Positions 1 to 8,906 of a stretch of 64,000 nucleotides of DNA are shown here, in pieces. Each line of letters opens with the position of its first letter. Positions within the stretch are counted from its first letter, which is position 1. The stretch is from positions 1 through 64,000 of the forward strand of contig JAJDNW010000061.1 in NCBI GenBank assembly GCA_022340465.1, written 5' to 3'. The notes beneath the pieces are model-generated. The model was not told where the DNA came from. It saw only the letters and a list, made by a program, of their open reading frames with translations, and made no database searches. The translations under genes were made by a program, and so were the position numbers. The stretch is from Deltaproteobacteria bacterium. GTDB taxonomy: Bacteria; Desulfobacterota; Desulfobacteria; Desulfobacterales; B30-G6.

Positions 1-597
1 TTCGACATTTGTCTCAGGATTGATCCACTGGGATGTCTGCGGTGGTTCAAGCGAAATTTTCACGTGAAAAGAATCCGTTGAAAAATCCTTTAAAACGCCT
101 TTGAAAATAACGCTGTTTTGTATGAGCTGGGCGGTTATTCCCTCACAGGGATGATGTGAAATCGCTTCATACTGCAATGGATAGTGCATCTCGGAAAAGG
201 CAAGCCTCAGACCGCACCCATCAATATGGACAACCGCCGGATACAAAACCAGCTTTTTAGCATCGTTGATCAAATTGACACTTTCGAAGGCATACCTGGC
301 CAGCTTGCGTTCAGCCTCCGACCGGTCGACCCACTCGCAAAAAACCTCATCACCTGCACATGGCTGTGGCTTGGCCTGCAATGAAATCAGATTGTCAAAA
401 CGGGTGTTTCTCAAATTGACGATTATGATTTCATCCTGAAAATTCAAATAGTTAAGCATGTTGATGATTTGCTTTTGACCGATTCTTTTCGCAGCACCTT
501 CGTCTTTGTTGCCAACAGACGGCTTAATGCTGCCGACAACTTTGGGATTAACGGTTGCTGTGTTGTTCGTGCCCGGTTGAATGATATGGTAGCTCAT
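1..597 (-). CDS. Hypothetical protein, N-terminal part (runs off the window)
   Basis: An open frame of 199 codons runs on the minus strand from an ATG at 597 to the window edge, so only the N-terminal part is visible. An AAGGAA motif lies about 10 bases before the ATG. The first 40 residues are polar and low in complexity. After that the sequence alternates beta-like stretches (IIIVNLRN; LVLYPAVVHIDGCGLRLAF; GVLKDFSTDSFHVKIS). The last of these has a vague resemblance to PilZ-type domains, but I do not see the full RxxxR and D/NxSxxG pair and do not assign the family. No signal peptide or membrane segment is visible. The gene stands alone upstream of the radical SAM gene on the same strand. 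Confidence 0.6.
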   Translation of the reverse strand, partial: MSYHIIQPGTNNTATVNPKVVGSIKPSVGNKDEGAAKRIGQKQIINMLNYLNFQDEIIIVNLRNTRFDNLISLQAKPQPCAGDEVFCEWVDRSEAERKLARYAFESVNLINDAKKLVLYPAVVHIDGCGLRLAFSEMHYPLQYEAISHHPCEGITAQLIQNSVIFKGVLKDFSTDSFHVKISLEPPQTSQWINPETNVE

Positions 598-898
598 CTG
601 GGGTATTCCTTGTTCGCCTAAGTAAAATTTGTGGTGCCCGGGATGTGGTCGTCAATCTGCGATTCCTTGAATTGGCAGGCATTGCGAAGCAGACAGGCCC
701 GCAACCAACTTGTTCAATAAATCTAAATACATTTAGCACAGATACCGGGTTTGTTCAAGTTGATTGCCCCCAAAAGAACCACCCTCTCAATTTGTCGGAT
801 ATGCCCGGGAAGAGCATGTTGCCTTTCCTGCGGAACATTTCCAAACCTGGAAGGCTACAAGCTCCTCTTGTACCAAACACGACCGCCGATACTGAAAT
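598..898. other. Intergenic region without a recognisable gene
   Basis: These 301 bases separate the 5' end of the partial minus-strand gene from the 3' end of the radical SAM gene. The short frames in it do not look like proteins. It should hold the promoter of the partial gene, but I could not pick out a convincing -35/-10 pair. Confidence 0.5.
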
Positions 899-2251
899 TT
901 AGCTGATCTTTTTTGGGTATTTTGAATAGTAGTGCGCATTCTCCCAGCTTAGCTTCAGCGCCTTGTTCAACATGTAGGCCGCGTAAAATTTTTTCAAATT
1001 TTTGAGCCTTGCTAGGGATTTAATCATGCGTATTGGATAGGTGGGAAACGCGTAAAGCCTCTTTTTTATGTAATTGTCAGCCACGTAGACCCTGTCGAGG
1101 TTCGTATTGTCAGATTTGTGCACAACGTAAGAAAACCTGTATTTATCCCAATCTGCTGGAAAATCGCTGTATATAAGGCGATTTTCTTTATTCATCTGGT
1201 CCATCAGATCGGTTCCCGGGAGTGGTGTAAGGATGCTTATCTGAAACATGTCGATCCCGGAGTCCACCATAAAATCGGCAAGATCTTTGTAATATCGATC
1301 AGATTCATGGTCATTACCGATGATAAAGGCACCGAACACGCCGATGCCGTATTTGTGAAAAGTCTCCACAACCCGCTTGTAATTATCCACGCCGGTTTTG
1401 ACATTAACGCCTTTTTTCATGCTCTGCAATGAATCCAGGCTGATTGTCTCAAATCCGATAAACACGAACATACAGCCTGCCTCGGCGGCAAGCCGGATAA
1501 CCTCGTCATCGTCGGCCGCATTAATCGACGTCTGCATCCACCACTTTTTATTCAGGGATTGTTGGATCATGCCTTTGAACAGTTCTTTGGCCCTTTGGAT
1601 ACTTTCCGGGCTGTAGCCGATCAGGTTGTCGTCCACAAAGGCGATATAAGGACTTTCGATCGCTTTCAATTCGTGCAGCACGTCATCCGGACGCCGGCAC
1701 CGATATTGCTTTCCCAGGTAGCGTGACACCGAGCAGAAATGGCAGTTGAAAGGACACCCTCTGGAGGTCTGGACCGAACTCCAAAGGTAATCAGGATGCA
1801 GCAAATCCCTCCGAGGCATAACGTCGAAGTTATCCAGATCGACACGCGGTCCGTCATAACGCCTGGCCAGGCAGCCGTTTTCAAAATCTCCAATGACTTT
1901 TCCCCAGATTCCCTCGACCTCTCCCACGATGATACTGTCTACGTGTCCCATCACCTCTTCAGGAATCATTGATGCGTGGATGCCGCCCATGACAACCGTT
2001 GTCCCCTGATTTCTATAGTGAGAAGCGATTTCGTAAGCGCGGTTTACGTTACTGGTAAAGGCCGTAATAGCGACCAGGTCCGCCGCCTCCGGCTGGAAAG
2101 CGTCGAAGTTCTCATCTGCAATCTTGACGTCCCATCCCGATGGTGTTACCGCCGCCACATAGGCAAGGCCCAAGGGTGAAAACGTCGAATATTTGCTCAT
2201 CAAATAGCCACTCTTGCGGCCGACGGGATTTATCAACAGAAGCTTTTTCAT
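899..2251 (-). CDS. B12-binding-domain radical SAM protein
   Basis: This 450-residue protein has an N-terminal cobalamin-binding-like Rossmann region (about 1-130, with MGGIHASMIPEE near 88-99, typical of B12-radical SAM enzymes). A radical SAM core follows, with the cluster motif C166-x3-C170-x2-C173 (GCPFNCHFC). The basic C-terminal 100 residues may bind a hydrophobic or membrane-linked substrate. Family members perform difficult methylations or rearrangements of lipids, cofactors or natural products; the substrate here cannot be told. The upstream methyltransferase stops with TAA directly against this ATG, so the two are surely co-translated. Confident on family, not on reaction. Confidence 0.88.
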   Translation of the reverse strand: MKKLLLINPVGRKSGYLMSKYSTFSPLGLAYVAAVTPSGWDVKIADENFDAFQPEAADLVAITAFTSNVNRAYEIASHYRNQGTTVVMGGIHASMIPEEVMGHVDSIIVGEVEGIWGKVIGDFENGCLARRYDGPRVDLDNFDVMPRRDLLHPDYLWSSVQTSRGCPFNCHFCSVSRYLGKQYRCRRPDDVLHELKAIESPYIAFVDDNLIGYSPESIQRAKELFKGMIQQSLNKKWWMQTSINAADDDEVIRLAAEAGCMFVFIGFETISLDSLQSMKKGVNVKTGVDNYKRVVETFHKYGIGVFGAFIIGNDHESDRYYKDLADFMVDSGIDMFQISILTPLPGTDLMDQMNKENRLIYSDFPADWDKYRFSYVVHKSDNTNLDRVYVADNYIKKRLYAFPTYPIRMIKSLARLKNLKKFYAAYMLNKALKLSWENAHYYSKYPKKIS

Positions 2252-3055
2252 TTAGGCCGGCCTTTTCCCCCTGCATAAAATAATGGGCGTGTAGGTAAAT
2301 CTTCGGGGGTCTGCAAAGGCCGTCTCGAATTCCCGGTAAAACTCCTCGTAGCCACCCTCGTATTGATCGAACGGGTAGGCCATAGCGCCATCCGATTTGA
2401 CTTTCATTGCCCAGTTAAAGGCGTCTATTTCATTCAACTCTCCGAAGATGAGGTGATGGGGTGCAAGGGAAACATCGATGTCTCTGTAACCCAGATCATA
2501 TAAAAACGAATACAGCTTTCTACCGATATACGGATCAAAATTGGCCTTCTTTTCCAGCATGCTTTTCATCCCAACAATGGCGGATTCAAGCCTCTCGGGA
2601 AGACCATAGTGGGTTAGGCAATTGTAATCCAGGTCTGCCAGGCACAATATACCCTCGGGTGCCAACATACTGGTAATTTTCTTGACAATTTCGAAACTGT
2701 TGGAGCGATAGTACTCCAAAACGAACCGCATCCACACAAAATCGAACCGTCCCAATTCACCCAGATCCTCACGAATGTCCCTCTGTACAAACGACAGGCC
2801 CTCATCCTGATAGTTTTTTTGGGCAAAACAGATGCGTTGAGCTGCATTGTCCACACCGATGGTTTCACCGGTCGGTTGCACAAGTTTGTTTAAATAAAAC
2901 GAGGTCTTTCCCGAACCGCACCCCAGGTCGGCCACCCGCATCCCCGCTTCGATACCCGCCCACCGAGCATGCTCCTGGACCGTTTTAGGATTTGTTTTTA
3001 TATCCAGTCGACGCGCTTCCTGATCGCTTTCCATTAGGTAACCGCTGGAACCCAT
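2252..3055 (-). CDS. Class I SAM-dependent methyltransferase
   Basis: The 267-residue protein carries the SAM-binding motif I VADLGCGSGKTSFYL at about 42-56, an acidic motif II region (IGVDNAA) and a motif III-like segment (FDFVWMRFVLEY). This is a standard Rossmann-fold small-molecule methyltransferase. The substrate is unknown. It is the first gene of a two-gene unit with the B12-radical SAM protein, with zero spacing, which suggests both act in one pathway. The ATG at 3055 has AGGGTGG just upstream; an ATG at 3034 is an alternative start. Promoter-like sequence lies at 3167-3195. Confidence 0.85.
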   Translation of the reverse strand: MGSSGYLMESDQEARRLDIKTNPKTVQEHARWAGIEAGMRVADLGCGSGKTSFYLNKLVQPTGETIGVDNAAQRICFAQKNYQDEGLSFVQRDIREDLGELGRFDFVWMRFVLEYYRSNSFEIVKKITSMLAPEGILCLADLDYNCLTHYGLPERLESAIVGMKSMLEKKANFDPYIGRKLYSFLYDLGYRDIDVSLAPHHLIFGELNEIDAFNWAMKVKSDGAMAYPFDQYEGGYEEFYREFETAFADPRRFTYTPIILCRGKRPA

Positions 3056-3166
3056 GTACCACCCTGACTTGCAATGTACTGTTTAAGATAATGCCTGTAT
3101 AATGCGCGCGTCAAAACATTCCCATTTTGTCAAGCCGCATGCAAAATAGCAATAATAGTCTTACGC

Positions 3167-3195
3167 GCATTAGTACAGGTTGCCATTTTTGTCAA
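3167..3195 (-). promoter_or_regulatory. Candidate promoter for the methyltransferase/radical SAM pair
   Basis: On the minus strand TTGACA (3195-3190) is followed after 17 bases by TAATGC (3172-3167). It lies about 110 bases before the methyltransferase start and just after the dodecin terminator. A second TTGACA and a TTGACG lie closer to the gene, so the exact start site is uncertain. Confidence 0.4.
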
Positions 3196-3234
3196 TATTG
3201 CAGTGTTTCAGATCCGGTCGTCAGGCATTGTCCA

Positions 3235-3260
3235 TAAAAAAGAGCCGCTAATTGCGGCTC
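3235..3260 (-). terminator. Rho-independent terminator of the dodecin gene
   Basis: Read on the minus strand, GAGCCGC, a 5-base loop and GCGGCTC (3260-3242) form a perfect 7-bp stem followed at once by a run of seven T. It lies about 40 bases beyond the dodecin stop codon. Confidence 0.88.
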
Positions 3261-3302
3261 ATGCTTTATTACATTTATCGTTTACCGAAAGGACAGAAAA
3301 AA

Positions 3303-3515
3303 TCAATCGGCTCCGTACTTGAAAGACAGGGCAACCCGTGCTCTGAAGGCGGTTACCTGTCCATCCTCCACCTTCATGTCGAGTTTGGTAATTTCTGCAA
3401 TTCTGAGTTCCCTGAGACTTTTAGACGCTTTCGCGACAGCATTTTTAGCCGCATCCTCCCAGGAATCACTGCTTGTTCCCACGAGTTCGATGATTTTGTA
3501 TACGCTATTAGTCAT
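3303..3515 (-). CDS. Dodecin family flavin-binding protein
   Basis: This 70-residue protein begins MTNSVYKIIELVGTSSDSWE and matches the dodecin family in length and pattern: SxDSWEDAAKNAV near 14-26, TKLDMKVEDGQVTAFRA near 41-57, and a final beta strand (RVALSFKYG). Dodecins assemble into hollow dodecamers that store or buffer flavins or CoA in the cytoplasm. The start at 3515 is chosen because GGAGG lies just upstream; the in-frame extension to 3539 lacks support. It is a single-gene unit with its own terminator. An 8-bp inverted repeat (GGAACAAT/ATTGTTCC, 3564-3584) lies upstream and may be regulatory. Confidence 0.9.
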   Translation of the reverse strand: MTNSVYKIIELVGTSSDSWEDAAKNAVAKASKSLRELRIAEITKLDMKVEDGQVTAFRARVALSFKYGAD

Positions 3516-3563
3516 TTTTTCCTCCTTTCCTGCAAACATATGGAATTTGCAGGCCTGTGGTTT

Positions 3564-3584
3564 GGAACAATTCTGGATTGTTCC
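3564..3584. repeat. Inverted repeat upstream of the dodecin gene
   Basis: GGAACAAT and ATTGTTCC are separated by 5 bases, about 50 bases upstream of the dodecin start. It could be an operator or an mRNA leader hairpin. Confidence 0.4.
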
Positions 3585-3771
3585 GTTTGGAATGGAAATC
3601 AGGCAACAATATGGCGGTGCAAACTAGATCGGAAGCAAAATGGGCTTGGGGATGTCAGCGATAATGCCCGAATGGATGCATGATAGGATATGTAGCCAGC
3701 GCAAGTCAACTAAAAACAGCCATTTCCCTTTATCCTGGCCTCAACGTTGCAACCTCGAGGTTAGGTCTGCA

Positions 3772-4164
3772 TCACCCACGGTCGATAAAACCGACGGCAT
3801 CAATTTCAACCCGCAGACCAAACGGAAGCTTGTCTACCTGAACACACGTGCGGGCGGGGTAATCTTTAAGGAAAAAGGTTTCGTAGACGTCGTTAAACCG
3901 CCCGTAATCCCTGATGTCTACAAGGTAAGCGGTCACCTGCATCAGATTGCTCATGGACGCTCCGGCCGCCGCCATGATGATGCGAATATTCTCCATGGCC
4001 AGTCTGGCCTCTTCCTCAATCGTCCCGGTTCTGACCCTGTTGGTAGATGGGTCGACGGCACCCTGGCCGGATAAAAAAATAAGCCCGTTGTGGGTGACCG
4101 CCTGCGAATATGGACCGCCCAGCTCAGCCGCCTCGGAAGTGCACACCATCACTTTATCTGTCAT
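3772..4164 (-). CDS. RidA family enamine/imine deaminase
   Basis: A protein of 130 residues from MTDKVMVCTSEAAELGGPYS. RidA proteins hydrolyse reactive enamine/imine intermediates made by PLP enzymes. Family marks are the GPYSQAV segment near 17-23, GQGAVDP, and the ligand-binding arginine in PARTCVQV followed by VEIDAVGF near the C terminus. The start at 4164 is preferred over 4194 because GGGAGG lies 5 bases upstream. The gene follows the RND efflux permease by 48 bases on the same strand and may be cotranscribed with it, but no functional link is evident. Confidence 0.9.
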   Translation of the reverse strand: MTDKVMVCTSEAAELGGPYSQAVTHNGLIFLSGQGAVDPSTNRVRTGTIEEEARLAMENIRIIMAAAGASMSNLMQVTAYLVDIRDYGRFNDVYETFFLKDYPARTCVQVDKLPFGLRVEIDAVGFIDRG

Positions 4165-4212
4165 AGCTACCTCCCGCCGATCGATGAAAACCAAAGGAAT
4201 GCCAGGCCGGTA

Positions 4213-7200
4213 TTACTCCTCATCCGGTTTGGTTCCCACCATGCGATAAAAAGGCGCCCAATATGCTCTGTGAACCGCCTTGGCCCCGCGCGACAAGGAA
4301 AGGCTCGTCGTGTATATGAGAGCATACAGCGTCGGTACGACGATGAGGGTCAGGATCGTCGCCAGTGCCAGACCAAAAATCACCGCGCTCGCCATCGAAC
4401 TCCACCACTGAGTGGACGCGCTGACCCAGGATATTTCCATTTTTTGAAAATTATAAGCCACCCCCGTTACCATGGGCAACAGGCCCAGGATGGTTGTGAT
4501 CGCCGTCAGCAAAACCGGTCTGAGCCGGGTGCAGCCTGCTGCAACGATGGCATCCCTGAAGCGGATGCCCCGCTCGTGAAGTCGGTTGGTGTAATCGATC
4601 AAAACAATGGCATTGTTCACCACGACCCCTGCCAGGGAAATGACGCCAACACCGGTCATGACAACCCCGAAGGAAAATTCCATGACTGAAAGCCCCAAAA
4701 ACACGCCGCCCAGAGAAAGAATGACCGAGGTCAAGATGATTAACGGCTGCAGGATGGAATTGAACTGTGTCACCAGGATTATCATAATTAAAAAAAGAGC
4801 AGCGGCAAATGCCTTGGTAAGAAACGCCTGGGCCTCATCCTGTTCCTGCTGCTCTCCGGTGAGGCTTAACTTGTATCCCGGGGGCAGCTTGATTTTGTCC
4901 AATATCTTTGCGGCCTGGGCCCTTACCACCGCACTGGGGACATGCTGTTCGTCGACATTGGCCGTGACCGTTACCACCCTTTGGTGATTGATGCGATTTA
5001 TCTCACCCAAACCGCCGGTAATTTCAAATTTGGCAATGGTGCTCAAGGGCACTAAGCCCTCTTCCGTGGGTATGAGCAGCTCCCTGAGAATGTCCGTCGC
5101 CCGACGATCTTTCTTGGACAACTGAACCGTAATGTCAAAATCCTCGTCACCCTCCCTAAAGGTCGACACCTTTATGCCGTTAAATGCCACCTTCAGGGCA
5201 AAACCGACAATTTCCGTGGACAACCCCAGCAGCGCAGCTTTCTGGCGGTCCACGCGCACCCTCACCGTTGGCGCGCCGGCCACATAATTGTCGCGGATAT
5301 CCTGCACAAAGGGTATTTTCTCGAGTGTGCCGCGGATCTCTTTGGCAATGCGCCCCAGAACCACAAAATTATCACCTGAAATCTCGATGCTGATGGGTGC
5401 ACCGGTTGGCGGCCCCTCCTTCTGCTCTGCTACGCTTACGCGCGCCCCGGGAATACCGGTAATCCGCTTGCGGATCTCTTCCGTCGTCGCCTTGGAGGAT
5501 ATGTTGCGATCTTCGAGATCATAAAACTGAATCCCGATGTGATTGGGGGAATTCCTTTCAAACTGGGAACTGCCGCCTATAACGGCAACTGTCCGGGAAT
5601 AGATGTCCTTGACGTTCTCCATGTCGGTAAGCCCAACCACCTGTTTGCCGTTTCTCAGGGAGTTGTGCTTCGACTCCAGATTTCCCTGGTAGCAATCCTT
5701 CGGGTCTTCATCGGGAGGGGCCAAGGGGGTGCCGGGTCCATTGCAGAGGGCCATCTCGACCTGGCGGGCAATTCTGTCCGAATACTCTATATCGGCGCCC
5801 TCGGGAACATCCAAATTGATGTAGACGCTATCCGGATCGACGCTGGGGAAAAACTCGACCGGTTTTTCGATACCAATTCGGTAAAACCATATCATTACCA
5901 TGGCTGCCACGGTTAAAAAGGATATGCAAAGCACCGCCACACGGTGATTCAGCGCGCTTTCCAGAATCCAGCGGTATGCTTTCAGCATCGGTCCCCGAAT
6001 AGTGATAGGGGACTCACCGGCCCTTTCGATCTCTTCCGCCGTGGCTGACGCCACGGTCGGTCGCTTGCCGAAAGGCAGTTTCAAAAAAATGGCCGCCATG
6101 GCTGGGTTAATCACCATGGCAACAAAAAGCGACGACGACAGGGTGATGATGACGGTCTTGGGCAAATAGGCCATAAATTCACCCATGATGCCCGGCCAGA
6201 AAATCAAGGGAAAAAAAGCCGCGACCGTTGTCAAGGTGGAAGCAATAACCGCTTGGGCCACCTCTCCCGTAGCCCGCATGGACGCTTGTACTCTGGGAAC
6301 CCCCTGTTCCATGTAGCGAAAAATATTTTCGACGATCACGATGGCATTGTCCACCAGCATGCCCAAGGCAAGGGTCAGGGAAAAGAGGACAACCATGTTA
6401 AGCGTAATACCGATAGCGTCCAACACAGCAAATGAAATCAACATGGAAAAGGGTATGGCCATGCTCACCAAAATGGCATTGCGCACACCCATGACAAAGA
6501 AAAGCACCACCACCACCAGAACCAGGCCGGTGATAATATTGTTTTCAAGATCGGAAACCATTACCCGGATCTCTTTTGCCTGATCCATCAGTTTGGTTAT
6601 TTTCGTTCCTGCAGGCCAGGTATGGCGTTTATTTTCGATGATCCGTGATACCGCGCTCATTATTTCCAGAATGTTTTCACCGGCCCGCTTTTTTATCTGT
6701 ATATTGATGGCCTTCTGGCCGTTCAGGCGTGACCGGCCCTCTTCATCCTTGAACCCGTCCACTACCCTGGCCACATCCTTGAGGTAGACCGGCTGACCAT
6801 TGTGCAACCCCACCACCAAACCATATATCTCGTCCGGTGTTCTGAACTCCCCCGGTACCCTAAGCTGGAAACGTCCATCTCCCATTTGAATGGCACCGCC
6901 GGAAACATTTTGATTTTCCTGGGCGATAACGTCCTGCAGCATCAAAATGGAAAGACCGAAATATGCCAGTTTGTCTGGGTAGGGTTCTACGCGCACTTCC
7001 CGTTCCAGTCCGCCGGTAACATCCACCTCCAGCACCCCCGGAATCGATTCAAAATCCTCTTCCAGGTCTTCGGCGATCTCTTTAAGTCGTTCAAGACCGG
7101 CCGGCCCGGACAGGGAAAAAACCACGATAGGCAATTCAGATATGTTGATCTCCCTGACATCCGGGTCGTCTTCAAGGTCCCGGGGCAGGTCGGGCTTGGC

Positions 7201-7542
7201 CATATCAACTTTGTCTTTGGTTTTGCTCAGGACGTCGTCGATGTTGGTTCCCGCCACAAATTCGACCACGATGGAACTCATTCCCTCGGTGCTGGACGAC
7301 TCTATGCGTTTGACCCCCTCTAGCCCCTTCAATTTTTTTTCGATGGGTATGGTGATCGAATTCTCGATGTCTTCAGGAGCGACGCCGGGGTAGCTGGTCA
7401 TAATGAAAATGTAGGGAATCGTGATGTCGGGTGCGGCTTCACGCGGCAGGTTGTTGTAGGAAACCACCCCGAAAATGAGAATCATCAAGGCCAGCACCAT
7501 AACACTGGTTCTTTTTTTTACGGCCATGTCGGAAACGATCAT
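4213..7542 (-). CDS. RND-family efflux pump inner-membrane permease
   Basis: The 1109-residue protein has the AcrB-type layout: an N-terminal membrane helix (about 10-30), a large periplasmic porter domain opening with PREAAPDITIPYIFI, a helix bundle at about 335-490, a second porter domain and a C-terminal bundle (about 900-1080). It should export a small molecule or drug using the proton gradient. The membrane motif GMLVDNAIVIVEN near residue 398 keeps one acidic residue where AcrB has two adjacent Asp. The later NNAIVLIDY lacks the AcrB relay lysine, so proton coupling probably differs from AcrB. The start codon overlaps the adaptor stop by 4 bases. No outer-membrane factor gene is adjacent; a TolC homologue is at 24325. 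Confidence 0.93.
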   Translation of the reverse strand: MIVSDMAVKKRTSVMVLALMILIFGVVSYNNLPREAAPDITIPYIFIMTSYPGVAPEDIENSITIPIEKKLKGLEGVKRIESSSTEGMSSIVVEFVAGTNIDDVLSKTKDKVDMAKPDLPRDLEDDPDVREINISELPIVVFSLSGPAGLERLKEIAEDLEEDFESIPGVLEVDVTGGLEREVRVEPYPDKLAYFGLSILMLQDVIAQENQNVSGGAIQMGDGRFQLRVPGEFRTPDEIYGLVVGLHNGQPVYLKDVARVVDGFKDEEGRSRLNGQKAINIQIKKRAGENILEIMSAVSRIIENKRHTWPAGTKITKLMDQAKEIRVMVSDLENNIITGLVLVVVVLFFVMGVRNAILVSMAIPFSMLISFAVLDAIGITLNMVVLFSLTLALGMLVDNAIVIVENIFRYMEQGVPRVQASMRATGEVAQAVIASTLTTVAAFFPLIFWPGIMGEFMAYLPKTVIITLSSSLFVAMVINPAMAAIFLKLPFGKRPTVASATAEEIERAGESPITIRGPMLKAYRWILESALNHRVAVLCISFLTVAAMVMIWFYRIGIEKPVEFFPSVDPDSVYINLDVPEGADIEYSDRIARQVEMALCNGPGTPLAPPDEDPKDCYQGNLESKHNSLRNGKQVVGLTDMENVKDIYSRTVAVIGGSSQFERNSPNHIGIQFYDLEDRNISSKATTEEIRKRITGIPGARVSVAEQKEGPPTGAPISIEISGDNFVVLGRIAKEIRGTLEKIPFVQDIRDNYVAGAPTVRVRVDRQKAALLGLSTEIVGFALKVAFNGIKVSTFREGDEDFDITVQLSKKDRRATDILRELLIPTEEGLVPLSTIAKFEITGGLGEINRINHQRVVTVTANVDEQHVPSAVVRAQAAKILDKIKLPPGYKLSLTGEQQEQDEAQAFLTKAFAAALFLIMIILVTQFNSILQPLIILTSVILSLGGVFLGLSVMEFSFGVVMTGVGVISLAGVVVNNAIVLIDYTNRLHERGIRFRDAIVAAGCTRLRPVLLTAITTILGLLPMVTGVAYNFQKMEISWVSASTQWWSSMASAVIFGLALATILTLIVVPTLYALIYTTSLSLSRGAKAVHRAYWAPFYRMVGTKPDEE

Positions 7543-8678
7543 TGTGCCAGGATCTCCTCTGGGCTGCTGACATTTTTCACGACATCGACCGCCTGCCCCT
7601 CTTCAAGCAGCCGGTGCCCCACCACCACCAGCCTGTCACCAGCTTCGAGTCCGGAAAGGATCTGAACCCGCCAGTCCACAAGAATGCCGGTATTGACCTG
7701 CCGTTTTTCGGCACGGCCTTTTTTCTCAACAAAGACATGGCTCTCGTCGCCCTGACTGATGACCGCATAAAGGGGTATGACCAGTGCGTTTTTATACACA
7801 TTTCTAACCAGTTCTACCCGTGCGAACATTCCAGGCAGGATCTTGCCGTCCGGGTTTGGAATCATGAGTTCCAGGTCGAAAAGACGTGCCAGGTTTCTTG
7901 GCTGCCGGGAGAGAAAAACTTTTTCTCCCGTTACCCGCCTGTTTCCCAGGGCTTCGATAACGACCTCGGACGTTTTGAGGCTAAAAAAGGATGTTACGTC
8001 GCTTTCGGGAATGCCCACCTTCACTTTTACCTTCCCAACCTGCAGAATCTGGGCGATCTGGGCTCCCACCAGAACCAGGTCACCCTGCTTGGCCGCTATT
8101 TCATTAATCCGCCCCTCGATGGGAGCCTCGATGCTGGTGCGTTCCAAGGCCAACCTGGCCTCATCCCTTTGGGCAGTGATGTCCTTAAGGTTGGCACTGG
8201 CCTCGTCCATACGGTTGGCGGCGGTGATCCCTTTCCTGTCCAGGGCTGCAATACGATCGTATTCCAGTTTGGCAAGCTTATACGCCGCTTCAATACGGGA
8301 AAGCCGCAAGCGATAATCCCTGTCATCCAGTTCGACCAGAATTTGCCCTTTTGTGACGGACTGCCCTTCCTTCACGGGAATATGCATGACCTGACCGCCA
8401 ACTTCGGCCTTGACCCAGAGTTCCTCATAGGGAGCCACATTTCCCGGCAAATTGATCTTATCCACCAAACGCATGGGTGACAGGGTAAGCGTAATCACAC
8501 TGACCGGTGCGTTGTCGATTTTTATTGCCGCCTGTTTTGCTTTTTCTAAGCGGATCTTTTCATCTTGAACCCGCCCACATAAAACAAAAATAAAGCCGCA
8601 AATGCAGGCCACAATCAACCATGGGATAAGCCCCCACACGAAACGCAACAGTTTGGTCCCGACACCATTTTTTTTCAT
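7539..8678 (-). CDS. RND efflux periplasmic adaptor (membrane fusion protein)
   Basis: This 379-residue protein bridges an RND permease and an outer-membrane channel. One N-terminal membrane helix (about 10-32) anchors it; there is no lipobox. Next come a lipoyl-like half (VGGQVMHIPVKEGQ), a helical hairpin (about 125-170), the second lipoyl half (IEAPIEGRINEIAAKQGDLV) and beta-barrel domains. It ends in the overlapping stop/start shared with the permease, so the two are translationally coupled. Transcription probably starts at the promoter near 8750-8778, which is flanked by two 9-bp direct repeats that could be regulator sites. Confidence 0.92.
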   Translation of the reverse strand: MKKNGVGTKLLRFVWGLIPWLIVACICGFIFVLCGRVQDEKIRLEKAKQAAIKIDNAPVSVITLTLSPMRLVDKINLPGNVAPYEELWVKAEVGGQVMHIPVKEGQSVTKGQILVELDDRDYRLRLSRIEAAYKLAKLEYDRIAALDRKGITAANRMDEASANLKDITAQRDEARLALERTSIEAPIEGRINEIAAKQGDLVLVGAQIAQILQVGKVKVKVGIPESDVTSFFSLKTSEVVIEALGNRRVTGEKVFLSRQPRNLARLFDLELMIPNPDGKILPGMFARVELVRNVYKNALVIPLYAVISQGDESHVFVEKKGRAEKRQVNTGILVDWRVQILSGLEAGDRLVVVGHRLLEEGQAVDVVKNVSSPEEILAQ

Positions 8679-8749
8679 TTTATCGTCTTTGGCTAGATGG
8701 ATTTATATCCGAGGAAGCATCAAGAGTCTATTCTGTGGTTAAGGTTGCC

Positions 8750-8778
8750 TGTTTATCTTTCTGGTTAAGGCTTGTCAA
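8750..8778 (-). promoter_or_regulatory. Candidate promoter of the efflux pump operon
   Basis: On the minus strand TTGACA (8778-8773) and TAAACA (8755-8750) are exactly 17 bases apart, about 70 bases before the adaptor start. The motif TGGTTAAGG occurs at 8762-8770 (inside the spacer) and again at 8736-8744 (around the expected start site), 26 bases apart on the same face. Confidence 0.5.
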
Positions 8779-8906
8779 TATTCATAAGCCTAAAATGAGC
8801 AAATATCGCCGGGCCATTTTTTCCAAACATATATTTTTCTTGCACCGGCATCGGATTCACACTATGGTTAATTTTCTATTTGCACCGTTCTGAAAGGCGA
8901 GAATTT

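Noticed and set aside
645-902. An 85-codon plus-strand frame in the first intergenic region
   Set aside because: No SD, no protein-like pattern and it runs into the 3' end of the convergent radical SAM gene.
7542-8480. A 312-codon plus-strand open frame opposite the efflux adaptor
   Set aside because: The adaptor frame has complete lipoyl, hairpin and barrel segments and overlaps the permease by 4 bases; the opposite frame has none.
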